Shown here one piece after another: positions 50,733-60,040 of a DNA stretch of 64,000 bases (position 1 is its first letter; each line of letters starts with the position of its first letter). The translations under genes and the position numbers were made by a program. Source of the DNA: Cohnella thailandensis (GTDB lineage Bacteria > Bacillota > Bacilli > Paenibacillales > Paenibacillaceae); NCBI RefSeq assembly GCF_014212135.1, contig NZ_JACJVQ010000008.1, positions 248,001 through 312,000 of the forward strand, given 5' to 3'. The notes beneath the pieces are model-generated. The model did not search any database, was not told the origin of the DNA, and worked only from the letters and a program-made list of their open reading frames with translations.

Positions 50733-51614
50733 CTAACTGTCGCATACGCTCAGCCTGCCGTCCTCTTCCGCCAGCTCGATGAAGACCGGCCGCTCGTCCG
50801 GCGTCCGGTTCGGCGTGTGCAGCGCGAGCAAGATCTTGCCGTCGAAGGATCGGAAAATCATGCCGTGGCCGCCGTCGCTCTCGAATAATGGAGTCGGCTC
50901 GTGGGTCCATGGCCCGAGAACCCCTCCGGATGCCGAACGGGCCACCGCCTGAGCGTACCGCCCCTGCTTGAAGCTGGACCAGAGCAGCAGCAGCTCTCCG
51001 TTGGTGCAGCGGTACGCGTACGGGCCGTCCGTGACGTAGCCGGTGCCGTTCTTGGGAGAAGAGACCGGCTCGACCCACTCCGCGTCGCTTGCCGAGAACA
51101 GCGTGACGGGCTCGGAGACCGCCCGGTCGAGCTCCGGCGAGAGACGGATCGCGCAGACGGCGCCGTTCTTGATCTGAACCCATTCGTGGCAGAAGATCAT
51201 CCACGGCGTTCCGTCGCCGTCCACGTGAAGCGTTCCGTCCAGGCACTCCCAGTCGGACGGCGTCACCGGGCCGTCGCTGAGCGGCCGGAACGGACCGAGC
51301 GGATGGTCCGCGGCCAGAATTTGCGTTCCGCGGCGGACGCCGTCCGCCTTGAATGTCGCGAACATATAGTAGCGCCCCTTATAGGCATGCACCTCGGGAG
51401 CCCAGAAGTTGCGGTCCGCCCAGAAGTCCGGCGCGGGACGGAACGCCGGGAACGGCCCTTCCCATTCCTCCAGGTCGCGGCTCCGGTAGACGTCGAAGCC
51501 GATGCCCTTGGCCTGCCAAATATCCGGATCGGTCGAGCCGTACAGATAATAACGCCCCTCGCTCGGCTCCTTGAGAACGAAGGGGTCCCTCATTTGGATC
51601 TGATCCAATCGCAT
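50733..51614 (-). CDS. Glycoside hydrolase family 43-like protein
   Basis: A 293-residue five-bladed beta-propeller glycosidase. MRDPFVLKE at the N terminus supplies the base Asp (D9). FWAPEVHAYKGRYYMFATF (about 68-86) and the ECLDGTLHVDGDGTPWMIF segment (about 123-141) follow the GH43 pattern for arabinan/xylan-type enzymes. No signal peptide is seen, so it would act on imported oligosaccharides. It is the last gene of the second sugar operon, 12 bp after the (alpha/alpha)6 glycosidase gene. Confidence 0.82.
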   Translation of the reverse strand: MRLDQIQMRDPFVLKEPSEGRYYLYGSTDPDIWQAKGIGFDVYRSRDLEEWEGPFPAFRPAPDFWADRNFWAPEVHAYKGRYYMFATFKADGVRRGTQILAADHPLGPFRPLSDGPVTPSDWECLDGTLHVDGDGTPWMIFCHEWVQIKNGAVCAIRLSPELDRAVSEPVTLFSASDAEWVEPVSSPKNGTGYVTDGPYAYRCTNGELLLLWSSFKQGRYAQAVARSASGGVLGPWTHEPTPLFESDGGHGMIFRSFDGKILLALHTPNRTPDERPVFIELAEEDGRLSVCDS

Positions 51615-51626
51615 CGATGCTGCCCC

Positions 51627-53288
51627 CTATTCGTAAGTCGGCAGAACGACGCCGATCGCCGACTCCAGCGTCAAGCGTCCGTTCTCCGCTCGCCAAACCT
51701 CATTGCCCTTCACTCTTAGCGGGATCTCCCGGCCGTCCGCCAGCAGAGCGCCCTCCACCTTGCGAGCGGACATGCCGACGACGGACTGGAGCTTCCCGTT
51801 CCGGTCGGTCACGAGCCGAACGCCCGCGGGGAAGCGGAACCGGAGCTGCCCGTCGGCGAAGACATAGCATTCCTCCGCCGTGTTGTACAGCTCGTAGACC
51901 ACCCCGTCGACGGTGCGGGAGTAAGCCGTCTCCTCCGCGACCGGAGAGCCGTGGTCGACCGCCGAAGGAAGCAAGCCCGTGAACCGCAGCTCCCCTTCCG
52001 GCGTCGGCTGGATGCCGCAGATTCGCTCCACGAAGTCGAGCGCGCACAGGATCGCCGGCGAGTACGCCTCCGTATAGCCTTCTTCCCCGGTCCACGGGCT
52101 CAGCGTCTGACCGAAGCGCTCCATCCGCGACAGCGCGGACAGGATCGGCTGCAGGATCCAGGTCAGCTCGACGTGCCGGCCGTGCCTCTCGAAGGCGTGG
52201 GGAGCCCGGATCAAGCTAAGGAAATTAACCGGCCCCGCCCACGAGTTATATGAGGAGGACGGATCGAACCGCGGATCGTCCATGGCGATCGAAGTCAGCG
52301 GATACTTGGCGAAGAACTTGCGCGTATTCAGCAAGTAGCGCGATAGCGAGGAGACGAAGAACGCGCCGTCTCCGACTTCGCTGGCCAACACCCTCAGCAG
52401 CACGTCCGACTGGATGCGGACGAATCGGCCTCCGGCATCCGCGTCGTAGAAGAAGCCGTCCTTCTCGTCGAAGCAATTCCGGATCAGGCTTTGGAGCGAC
52501 TTCTCTGCCTTGAGGCTCCACTTTTCGGCCGCATCCTTATCCCCTAATTCCTCGGCCATGCGGGCCAGATACAAGCGCCCGCAGTAGACGCTCGCCGTCA
52601 GATCGGGCGCCACGAACGGCAGCACCGGCGAATTCGGATCGAATCGCGCCGGGTCGCCCTTGTACGGCGCGTCCGGAACATGCCAGAACCGGGGCGACAG
52701 GTCGTGTCCGGTATCGAATGCGCAGAACGCCTCGACCGCCCCCGTTCCCCGCGTATCGCGGTTCGCGGCCAGCCAATCGTCGTATCGGGAGAGCGACTCG
52801 TACATCTTCCGAAGCCATTCGAGGCCCGCTCCTTCCGGACCGCCGTTCAGCCGATAATGGTTCCAGACGCTGCGAGCCGGCGGCGTGACCAGCTGAATCT
52901 GCTTAAATACCGGCGCGGCGGACGTCACCTTGTAGGGGATCAGCCCGTCCTCCCGCTGCAGGTCGGCGAACTGCTCGAACGTCGCTTCGGCGACGGACGG
53001 GCAGAACCGCGACAGCAGCTCGGCATTGATCGTGCCCGTGCTTTCCAGCCAGCAGCCCTTGTACACGCCGCCCTCCTGAAGAACGGGACGTCCCCGGCCG
53101 TCCGCGTCCAGGCAGTCCGCGAGCCGTTCGGCCGCCGCGCGGTGCACGTCGGCGAGACGGCTCGGCGTTGCGGCGAACCGAACGCCCGAGCCGGCGAACT
53201 CCTCCCTCAGCTTCGCTCCCAGCCGTCTATTGTCCTTAAGCGCGGTATCCGACGCCATTCCGCGAAGCTCCTTCAGCAACTCTCCCAT
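51627..53288 (-). CDS. (alpha/alpha)6-barrel glycosidase, MGH1/GH63-like
   Basis: A 553-residue cytoplasmic protein whose helical repeats and segments such as AEEWG-less MAEELGDKDAAEKW, LIRNCFDEKDGFFYDAD (about 272-288) and SYNSWAGPVNFLSL (about 359-372) resemble MGH1/GH63-type glycosidases and glycogen-debranching relatives. WTGEEGYTEAYSPAIL (about 407-422) is a likely active-site stretch. No secretion signal is present. It probably trims imported oligosaccharides with the GH43 partner. GAGAGGAGAG precedes the ATG. The exact bond cleaved cannot be stated. Confidence 0.65.
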   Translation of the reverse strand: MGELLKELRGMASDTALKDNRRLGAKLREEFAGSGVRFAATPSRLADVHRAAAERLADCLDADGRGRPVLQEGGVYKGCWLESTGTINAELLSRFCPSVAEATFEQFADLQREDGLIPYKVTSAAPVFKQIQLVTPPARSVWNHYRLNGGPEGAGLEWLRKMYESLSRYDDWLAANRDTRGTGAVEAFCAFDTGHDLSPRFWHVPDAPYKGDPARFDPNSPVLPFVAPDLTASVYCGRLYLARMAEELGDKDAAEKWSLKAEKSLQSLIRNCFDEKDGFFYDADAGGRFVRIQSDVLLRVLASEVGDGAFFVSSLSRYLLNTRKFFAKYPLTSIAMDDPRFDPSSSYNSWAGPVNFLSLIRAPHAFERHGRHVELTWILQPILSALSRMERFGQTLSPWTGEEGYTEAYSPAILCALDFVERICGIQPTPEGELRFTGLLPSAVDHGSPVAEETAYSRTVDGVVYELYNTAEECYVFADGQLRFRFPAGVRLVTDRNGKLQSVVGMSARKVEGALLADGREIPLRVKGNEVWRAENGRLTLESAIGVVLPTYE

Positions 53289-53315
53289 CGGCTCTCTCCT
53301 CTTCTCTAACCCTCA

Positions 53316-54941
53316 TTACCTCTCGAACTCGGACGGGCTGTAGCCCGTGATCGACTTGAACACCTGGCTGAAATAAGTCGAATTGCGGAACCCGACCATC
53401 TCGCTGATCTCGTACACCATGTACTTGCCGGTGCGGATCAGCTCCTTCGCCTTCTGTATCCGGTACTTGTTGAAGTAGGTAACGAACGGCTCGCCCGTCA
53501 CCTTCTTGAACAGCTGGCTTAAGTAATTGCGATTGACGTGCAGGCTGGCCGCGATCTGCTCCAGCGTGATCTCCTGGTCGTAGCCCTTCTCGATGAATTC
53601 CCTAATGACCCGGTCCACGAGAGCGTGGCTCTTCTTGCCGTGCAGCTCCTCCTGGCTCCGCTCCAGCATTCGCGACATCGCGTCGTCCATCCGCTCCAAC
53701 AGCATGGACGAGGAGCCGCACCGGCTCAGGCGGAGAAGATGCGCCTCCAGCCCTTCCTCCTCCGAGCCGAGCTTGGAGGAGTCCGCCAGGGAGGAAGCCG
53801 TCCACATCGCGCTCATGATTCCCGCGCATATTCCCGTAAGCACGGGAAGGGGAAACCCGCCGCAAGCGAGATCGCCCGCAAGGCGCTTCCACTGGCCTTC
53901 GACCTGCTGCCACCGCTTCTGGAAGATAGCGTCGTGCAGGTTCCGAACGGCTTCGAGCGGAACGTTCCGCTCCGGCTCCGGAACCGCGGATTCGCTGTAC
54001 GCATAGACGCGGTTCCACTCGTTCATCTCCGCCTTCTCGACCGCCTGAAGGCTCTCGAGGTAGGAATCGATGAGCCGATGATAGCCGTTCTTGGCCAATC
54101 CCAAGCCGGCCAATACCGACAGCTTCATGTATTGCAGAATATGGCCGACGAGCTCCTCGGAGAGCTTCGTCAGGAACGGCAGCGGATAACTCGACTCTTC
54201 CATGTCGCCGAGGAACACGACTACGAAGTCCGTATCCGTATATTCCAGAGCTAGAGCCGAGAGTCCCGGCTGCGATTCCAGCCGCGTCTCCAGCAGTTCG
54301 CGAACGATGTTCCCCGTCCCGAAGCGGAGAAGCTGCCACTCTCTCTCGTCCCGGGCCGACGAGCTGTTCGAACGAACGAGGCTAAGCGTGAGGGCTTGAA
54401 CGACCGCGTTATCGGGCAGCCCCATGAAGGCGATTCTCTGGCCGGGCAGCTCTTCCGGCCGATACCGCGTCGTCAGCAGATCCCGCGCGAAAGCCTCCCG
54501 CATCGTGCGACGGACGATCGCTTGCTGGCGGAAGTAGCTCGACAGAAGCGTATCGCGCTCCCTCGATTCGTTCAGCTGCTGCACGACCTCCCGGACGACG
54601 AACTCGATCTCCGCGAGGCTCGGGGGCTTCAGCAGAAAATGCTGAATGCCCGAGGACATCGCTTTCCGAGCGTTCGCGAAATCGTCGTAGCCGCTTAAGA
54701 TGACGATCGGAACGGACTCGTCGATGGCGTGGATCGCTTCCGTAAGCTGGAACCCGTCCATCTCCGGCATGTAGATGTCGGTGATGACGATGTCCGGCTT
54801 CAGCTCGCGGTACTTGCGGAGGCCCTCCGCGCCGTCCCCGGCCGTGCCGATAATCCTGACGCCGATGTCCTGCCACGGAATATGTCTCAGCAGACCGTCC
54901 AACACGTAGTCGTCATCATCCACCAAGAGAATCGTATTCAT
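53316..54941 (-). CDS. YesN-type response regulator with AraC DNA-binding domain
   Basis: A 541-residue regulator. The receiver (1-120) has D8-D10 and phospho-acceptor D55 in VITDIYMPEMDG, with K104 in LKPP. A long central domain (about 150-420) follows, then an AraC double helix-turn-helix (about 440-541; ITLEQIAASLHVNRNYLSQLFKKVTG). It overlaps the kinase gene by 26 bp, so the pair is co-translated. It should activate the transporter/glycosidase operon. AGAGGGGG precedes the ATG. Confidence 0.92.
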   Translation of the reverse strand: MNTILLVDDDDYVLDGLLRHIPWQDIGVRIIGTAGDGAEGLRKYRELKPDIVITDIYMPEMDGFQLTEAIHAIDESVPIVILSGYDDFANARKAMSSGIQHFLLKPPSLAEIEFVVREVVQQLNESRERDTLLSSYFRQQAIVRRTMREAFARDLLTTRYRPEELPGQRIAFMGLPDNAVVQALTLSLVRSNSSSARDEREWQLLRFGTGNIVRELLETRLESQPGLSALALEYTDTDFVVVFLGDMEESSYPLPFLTKLSEELVGHILQYMKLSVLAGLGLAKNGYHRLIDSYLESLQAVEKAEMNEWNRVYAYSESAVPEPERNVPLEAVRNLHDAIFQKRWQQVEGQWKRLAGDLACGGFPLPVLTGICAGIMSAMWTASSLADSSKLGSEEEGLEAHLLRLSRCGSSSMLLERMDDAMSRMLERSQEELHGKKSHALVDRVIREFIEKGYDQEITLEQIAASLHVNRNYLSQLFKKVTGEPFVTYFNKYRIQKAKELIRTGKYMVYEISEMVGFRNSTYFSQVFKSITGYSPSEFER

Positions 54942-56679
54942 GCGACAGCCCCCTCTTTAATTGCTCCAATTCCTCCTCGTCCCGGATCAGCGGAAGGGTC
55001 ATGACGACCGTCGTCCCCCCTTCTTCGCCCGGCATCACCTTCACCCCGTAACGCGGGCCGCAGTAAAGCTGGATCCGGTCCTCGATATTGCGAATGCCGA
55101 TCCCCCGCTTCTGCTTGTTGTCGAAGCCTTCCGGCAAGCCGCATCCGTTATCGGCGACCGCGACGACCATCTGACGGTCCGCGCCGTTCTCCCGAAGCTC
55201 GAACGATACCCGGATCGCCGCATCCTCCTTTTTCTGACGGAACCCATGGATCACCGCGTTCTCCAAGAACGGCTGCAGAATGATTTTGGGAACGAGGCAA
55301 TCCAGAAGCTCCCTCGGAACCTCCTCCCCGTAATCGATCGGGAACTTGTTGCGGTAACCCTGAATCGCCATGTAGCAGCGAGCGTGCGCCAGCTCGTCCC
55401 GGACCGTCGCGTACCAGTTGCCGTTGCTAAGGCCCAGCCGGAACAGCTTCGACAGCTGCAGCACCATCTGGCTGATCTCCTGCGCGCCGTGATCGAGCGC
55501 CTTCCAGTGGATCAAATCGAGCGTATTGTACAGAAAATGCGGCTTGATGTGCGACTGAAGCAGTTGAATCTCCGATTCCCTCCGGTTGCGGTGCTCCTCG
55601 TTCAGCCTGCCGATCAGGTCCTTTAGCCTCTGAACCATTCGGTTGAAGCTTGCGGTCATGAAGAAATATTCCTGGGTGCTGGTGACCGCTTCCACGCGGA
55701 CGTTGAAGTCCCCTTTCTCCACCGTTTTCATTCCGTCCACGATCCTATGAATCGGCGACGTCAGCTTCTTCGACACCCATAGCGCAAGCGGGATCGACAG
55801 CACGATCAGAGCGGACAGGAGAACGATGATGATGTTCTGGATCCGGTTGCCGTTCTTCTGGAACACGTCCTTGGAGATCAGCTGTTGGACCTCCCAATAT
55901 TCCGTGCCCGAGTCGGACCGAATGAGGCTGTAGTTCGTCCCCGACAACGATTTCTCGAATTCGCCCGAAGCCGGGTCCGCGGTCAAGCCCTCCGGAAGGA
56001 CCGACGCGACGTAATTGCCTCCCGAATCCCTGACGATGAAGGAGTCGCTGGCGGCATCCTTGGTCAGTTGCTTCAACAAGTCGGCTTCCGGAATGTTGAT
56101 CTTGATCATCCCGACGCTCGTTCCGCGGTTGCCGTAGATCTTCTGGACGTAGCCGACCATCCGCTCGCCTTCGGGAAGGGCCGGATCGGCATGGGCGGCG
56201 AGCCAGAAGCCGTCGGAGCGATTCATCCGCGCGAGCCAGCCCTCCTCCTCCGCGTCCTTGAGCGGATGCAGGAACCGATCCTGGAACGGCTTATTGGCGC
56301 CGATCCAGTCGGTATACAGCTCGATGGAATGAAGGCCGGTCCGGACCGAGGCAAGCTTGAGAAACTCCTCGTACAGGTCTCGGCTCTTGGTCACGAAGTC
56401 GAATCGGCTCTCGGGAGGGTCGGACAAATAGTTCTGAACGAGAGCGTTCGTCACGATGAAGCGAGCCGTGTCCTGGATGCCCGATACGTAGCTGGACAGC
56501 TTCTCGGACGAGACGTCCAGCAGCTCCTTCTTGGCCGTGCGAATCTCTTGGTTGGCGATATCCGAATACGTGCTATAGTAGACGATTCCCGAGATCAGCA
56601 AGAATAGGGAGTTAAACCCGATAAAGCATAAGACCATCAACGTGACAAGCTTGGTCGGAACCTTGAACATTCTGCGCAT
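54916..56679 (-). CDS. YesM-type membrane sensor histidine kinase
   Basis: About 587 residues: helix near 10-32, an extracellular sensor region (about 35-280; a Cache-like domain), a second helix near 283-305, HAMP (about 305-357), and the catalytic part with H381 in SHIKPHFLYNTLD, N-box PFLENAVIHG and G-box DNGCGLP. The ATG at 56679 has AGAGGA 9 nt upstream; an ATG at 56688 is nearly on top of that site. It stands between permease and regulator genes of the operon and probably senses the loaded sugar-binding protein. Confidence 0.9.
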   Translation of the reverse strand: MRRMFKVPTKLVTLMVLCFIGFNSLFLLISGIVYYSTYSDIANQEIRTAKKELLDVSSEKLSSYVSGIQDTARFIVTNALVQNYLSDPPESRFDFVTKSRDLYEEFLKLASVRTGLHSIELYTDWIGANKPFQDRFLHPLKDAEEEGWLARMNRSDGFWLAAHADPALPEGERMVGYVQKIYGNRGTSVGMIKINIPEADLLKQLTKDAASDSFIVRDSGGNYVASVLPEGLTADPASGEFEKSLSGTNYSLIRSDSGTEYWEVQQLISKDVFQKNGNRIQNIIIVLLSALIVLSIPLALWVSKKLTSPIHRIVDGMKTVEKGDFNVRVEAVTSTQEYFFMTASFNRMVQRLKDLIGRLNEEHRNRRESEIQLLQSHIKPHFLYNTLDLIHWKALDHGAQEISQMVLQLSKLFRLGLSNGNWYATVRDELAHARCYMAIQGYRNKFPIDYGEEVPRELLDCLVPKIILQPFLENAVIHGFRQKKEDAAIRVSFELRENGADRQMVVAVADNGCGLPEGFDNKQKRGIGIRNIEDRIQLYCGPRYGVKVMPGEEGGTTVVMTLPLIRDEEELEQLKRGLSHEYDSLGG

Positions 56680-56724
56680 GGCGCCCATTCCTCTTCATAG
56701 GCTATCGTGTTTCGTATGCCTATT

Positions 56725-57570
56725 TTAACCCTTGAGACCGGTCGTCGCGATTCCTTCGGTGAAATATTTCTGCCCCATGAAGTAGACGATCAGGCTCGGG
56801 ACGACGGAGAGCACCGACATCGCGAACACGGCTCCCCAGTTGGAATTGCCCGTCGAGTCGAGGAACAGCCGCAAGCCTAGCGGAACGGTGAATTTTTTGA
56901 TATCGCTGAGATAGATCAGTTGCCCGAAGAAATCGTCCCACGTCGCCATGAACGTGAAGATCGCGGCCGTCATGAGCGCGGGAGTCGCGAGCGGCAGAAT
57001 GATCTTGAAGTAGAGCGTGAACCAGCCGCAGCCGTCGATCGCCGCGCTCTCGTCCAGCTCCTTCGGAATCCCGCGGATGAACTGCACCATCAAGAACACG
57101 TAGAACGCGTCCGCGAAGAACTTCGGCACCGTCAGCGGAAGGAACGTGTCCACCCAGCCGATCTCGTGGAAAATCGTATATTGCGGAATCAGCGTCACGT
57201 GCCCGGGAAGCATGAACGTTCCGAGCATCAGCGCGAACCAGAGCTTGCGCAGCGGGAACTCGATTCTCGCGAAGGCGAACGCCGCCATCGAAGAGCTGAC
57301 GACCGTTCCGAGCACGGCTACGAGGCACAGGAGGAACGAGTTCAGGAAGAACCGGCCGAACTCTACGTTGCGCAGGCCGAACCATCCGTCATGATAATGC
57401 TCGAAGGTGAAGGAAGACGGCCACAAGCCCGACTGGGTAAAAATCTGGTTCGTCGGCTTAAAGGAGCTGCTGATCATCCACAGTACCGGGTACAGCATCA
57501 GAATGCCTACTCCCATGATGATGAGGTGCAGCGCGTAGGGTTTTATTTTCCTCATGAGAGTCATCGTCAT
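56725..57570 (-). CDS. Sugar ABC transporter permease (MalG-type, CUT1)
   Basis: A 281-residue membrane protein with six helices and the EAA loop ELDESAAIDGCGWFTLYFKI (about 188-207). The ATG at 57570 overlaps the partner permease stop (ATGA), with GGAGGGA just ahead. It forms the import channel with the next protein. No ATPase is encoded nearby, as expected for systems using a shared ATPase. Confidence 0.9.
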   Translation of the reverse strand: MTMTLMRKIKPYALHLIIMGVGILMLYPVLWMISSSFKPTNQIFTQSGLWPSSFTFEHYHDGWFGLRNVEFGRFFLNSFLLCLVAVLGTVVSSSMAAFAFARIEFPLRKLWFALMLGTFMLPGHVTLIPQYTIFHEIGWVDTFLPLTVPKFFADAFYVFLMVQFIRGIPKELDESAAIDGCGWFTLYFKIILPLATPALMTAAIFTFMATWDDFFGQLIYLSDIKKFTVPLGLRLFLDSTGNSNWGAVFAMSVLSVVPSLIVYFMGQKYFTEGIATTGLKG

Positions 57571-58457
57571 TTCCCTCCGTCCGAATAGAATACCCAGAAT
57601 CGGGAGGTCAAGAAGAGAACGCCGGTGAACGCCGCGATGATCGCCAGCAGAAGCCAAGCCATCGCCGAAGCGTAGCCCATCTCCATGAACGTGAAGCCCT
57701 TCATATACAAGTATAGCGAGTATAATAGCGTCGAGTTGATCGGGCCTCCCGTGCCTCCGCTAATGACGAATGCCTTGGTGAACGTCTGGAAGGATTGGAT
57801 CAACGTAATGGTCAGATTGAAGAAGATAACCGGCGTCAGCAGCGGCATCGTGATTCTCGCGAACTTGCGCATGATGCCCGCCCCGTCCACGGTCGCGGCT
57901 TCGTACAGCTCTTGGGGAATCTGCTTGAGGCCGGCCAGGAAAATGATCATGACGGAGCCGAATTGCCAGATGGATAAACCGATCAGCGAATAGATCGAAT
58001 AATGCGGATTCGAGATCCAAGCCGGGCCTTCGATGCCGAAGATCGCCAGCATGCGGTTGAAGATGCCTTCTTGGTCGAACACTTGCTTCCACAGGACTGA
58101 GATCGCCACGCTTCCCCCCAGCAAGGAAGGAATGTAATAGATCGTGCGGTAAAAATGAAGCATTCGAAGTCCCTGGTTCAGCATGATCGCCAGCAGGAGA
58201 GCGAACGCGAGCTTAAGAGGAACGGACAGCAGGACGTACTTGAAGGTCACCTTGACGGAGTCCTCCAAGCGGAAATCGTCGTTAAACATCGTTTTGTAGT
58301 TGTCGAGGCCGACCCACTTGGGGGCCGTCAGAAGATCGTATTGCGTGAAGGACAAATACATCGAGGCGATTATAGGACCGAGCGTCAACGCCAGGAATCC
58401 GATCAGCCAAGGAAGCAGGAAGGCGTATCCCGCCAAGTAGGTTTTGTATTTTTGCAC
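57567..58457 (-). CDS. Sugar ABC transporter permease (MalF-type, CUT1)
   Basis: A 296-residue permease with six helices and the EAA loop ELYEAATVDGAGIMRKFARI (about 191-210). The start is GTG at 58457 with AGGAGAGAG upstream. It is separated from the binding-protein gene by 76 bp that hold a strong hairpin. With its MalG-type partner and the lipoprotein it makes up a complete CUT1 importer, most likely for an oligosaccharide that the GH43 and (alpha/alpha)6 enzymes degrade. Confidence 0.9.
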   Translation of the reverse strand: MQKYKTYLAGYAFLLPWLIGFLALTLGPIIASMYLSFTQYDLLTAPKWVGLDNYKTMFNDDFRLEDSVKVTFKYVLLSVPLKLAFALLLAIMLNQGLRMLHFYRTIYYIPSLLGGSVAISVLWKQVFDQEGIFNRMLAIFGIEGPAWISNPHYSIYSLIGLSIWQFGSVMIIFLAGLKQIPQELYEAATVDGAGIMRKFARITMPLLTPVIFFNLTITLIQSFQTFTKAFVISGGTGGPINSTLLYSLYLYMKGFTFMEMGYASAMAWLLLAIIAAFTGVLFLTSRFWVFYSDGGK

Positions 58458-58483
58458 TCCGCTCTCTCCTATCTTTGAAGAAT

Positions 58484-58507
58484 GGGGAGCCCGCTGCCGG
58501 GCTCCCC
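58484..58507 (-). terminator. Intercistronic hairpin between the binding-protein and permease genes
   Basis: A perfect stem GGGGAGCCCG-CTGC-CGGGCTCCCC without a following T-run. Such hairpins after binding-protein genes usually stabilise the upstream message or cause partial termination, so that more binding protein than permease is made. Confidence 0.75.
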
Positions 58508-58533
58508 GTACGACCGATGACGCGCTGCCTGGG

Positions 58534-59886
58534 TTATTGCTTGGCTTTCTCGAGCAGCTTGTTCACTTCGCTCATGAACTCGTCGACGGCGGAATCGATG
58601 GACGCGGCCCCGAAGGAGATTTTCTCGCTCGTCACCTGAAGCAGCTTGATGAACTCGCTGTCGACCGGGAACTGCTGGTACGTCACGTCCGGAGCCACTT
58701 CGCTCACGAGCGAGATGTAGTCGTACAGCACCTTGTCGACCGGAGTGATCTCGGCGGACAGCGCGTCGCGGATCTTGGCCGAAGGCGGGACGCCCCGCGT
58801 GCTGCCGAGAATGGCGCCTGCTTCGGGATCGTTCACGAGGAAGTCCATGAACTTCGCGACTTCGTCCGGGTGCTTCGTTCCCGAGTAAGCGGTGATGAAC
58901 TGGCCGGAGATCGGCGGCACCATGCCGCTGCCCGCCGGTCCGTTCGGGTATGTGACGAGGCCGAGCTGGTCCTGCGTCAGCGCCTGGAAGCCGGAGATCT
59001 GGGAAGCCGAACCGCTCTGGATGGCGACCTTGCCTTGAACGAGCAGCGACTTGTCGACCGCGGTCGGCGGGTTCGCGACCTGCACCTCGGCCGGCACGAT
59101 GGCGCCGCTCTTGCGAAGCTCATCCCACATCGTGAACCAGTCGACCATGTCCTTCTTGTCGAAGTGAATCGCTCCGTCGCGGTACAGCTCCTTGCCTACG
59201 CTTCCGAGATAGGAAGCGAGAGTCGCCGAATCGCTCGACAGGTCGTAGGAGCCGTAGTAGCCTTTGCCCAGCTTGTCGGAAATCTGTTTGGTCACCGTCT
59301 TGAAGTCGTCGTACGTCCAGCCGTCGGCCGGAATCGCGATGCCCGCCTTGTTGAACATGCTCGCGTTGTAGAGCAGCGCGGACGAGCTGACGCCGAGCGT
59401 GACTCCGTACACCTTCTCGTTATCCGTAGCTTCGCGAACCAAGCTCGGGGTGAAATCGTCCAGCTTGATCGCCTGGCCGACGTACGGGGTCAGGTCGAGA
59501 AGCGAGTTCTTGCCGGAGTATTCCTTGATGTTGCCTCCCATCTGGATCAGGTCCGGCGCATTGCCGGCCGCGATCTGAGTGTTCAGCTTGTCGAAGTAGC
59601 CGTCGAAGCCGGAGTATTCTCCCGTGATCTTGATGCCCGGGTTTTGCTGCTCGAACAATTCGATCGCTTTAAGCGTCTTCTCGTGGCGCTCCTCCGAGCC
59701 CCACCAGGCCATCCGCAGCTCGACGTCCTTGGCCGGCTTCTGCGAGGCCGAAGGCGAGGACGATGCGCTCGAGGACGGCTGCGCGGACGGACTTCCTTGA
59801 TTGCCGTTATTGCCGTTTCCGCCGCAGGCGGCCAGCGCTAGAATCGATGATAGCATCAGGAACGAGACGGACTTTCTATTTAGCAT
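58534..59886 (-). CDS. Sugar ABC transporter substrate-binding lipoprotein (CUT1)
   Basis: A 450-residue family 1 solute-binding protein. The signal ends in LALAACGG (Cys near 21), followed by a Gly/Asn/Ser/Pro linker and the ELRMAWWGSEERHEKTLKAIELF start of the mature fold. It also has NAPDLIQMGG (about 106-115) and a late TRGVPPSAK. GAGGAGGGG lies 9 nt before the ATG at 59886; a TTG three codons earlier abuts the site. It is the first gene of the second transporter operon. Confidence 0.9.
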   Translation of the reverse strand: MLNRKSVSFLMLSSILALAACGGNGNNGNQGSPSAQPSSSASSSPSASQKPAKDVELRMAWWGSEERHEKTLKAIELFEQQNPGIKITGEYSGFDGYFDKLNTQIAAGNAPDLIQMGGNIKEYSGKNSLLDLTPYVGQAIKLDDFTPSLVREATDNEKVYGVTLGVSSSALLYNASMFNKAGIAIPADGWTYDDFKTVTKQISDKLGKGYYGSYDLSSDSATLASYLGSVGKELYRDGAIHFDKKDMVDWFTMWDELRKSGAIVPAEVQVANPPTAVDKSLLVQGKVAIQSGSASQISGFQALTQDQLGLVTYPNGPAGSGMVPPISGQFITAYSGTKHPDEVAKFMDFLVNDPEAGAILGSTRGVPPSAKIRDALSAEITPVDKVLYDYISLVSEVAPDVTYQQFPVDSEFIKLLQVTSEKISFGAASIDSAVDEFMSEVNKLLEKAKQ

Positions 59887-59938
59887 GCGATGCAACCCCT
59901 CCTCGGAATCTTCAATGCTTCTTTATTGTAAGAGAGCT

Positions 59939-59952
59939 TGTAAGCGCATTCC
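59939..59952 (+). promoter_or_regulatory. cre-like site upstream of the second sugar-binding protein gene
   Basis: TGTAAGCGCATTCC matches the CcpA consensus at 12 of 14 positions; 53 bp upstream of the ATG. Confidence 0.55.
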
Positions 59953-60040
59953 ATAAAGAAAAGTAAGGCAAATCATAACAAAACTCAGTTATTGCGAATA
60001 CGGCCTACTGCCGCGCACCCGTCCGCCGTCCGCCAACTCC

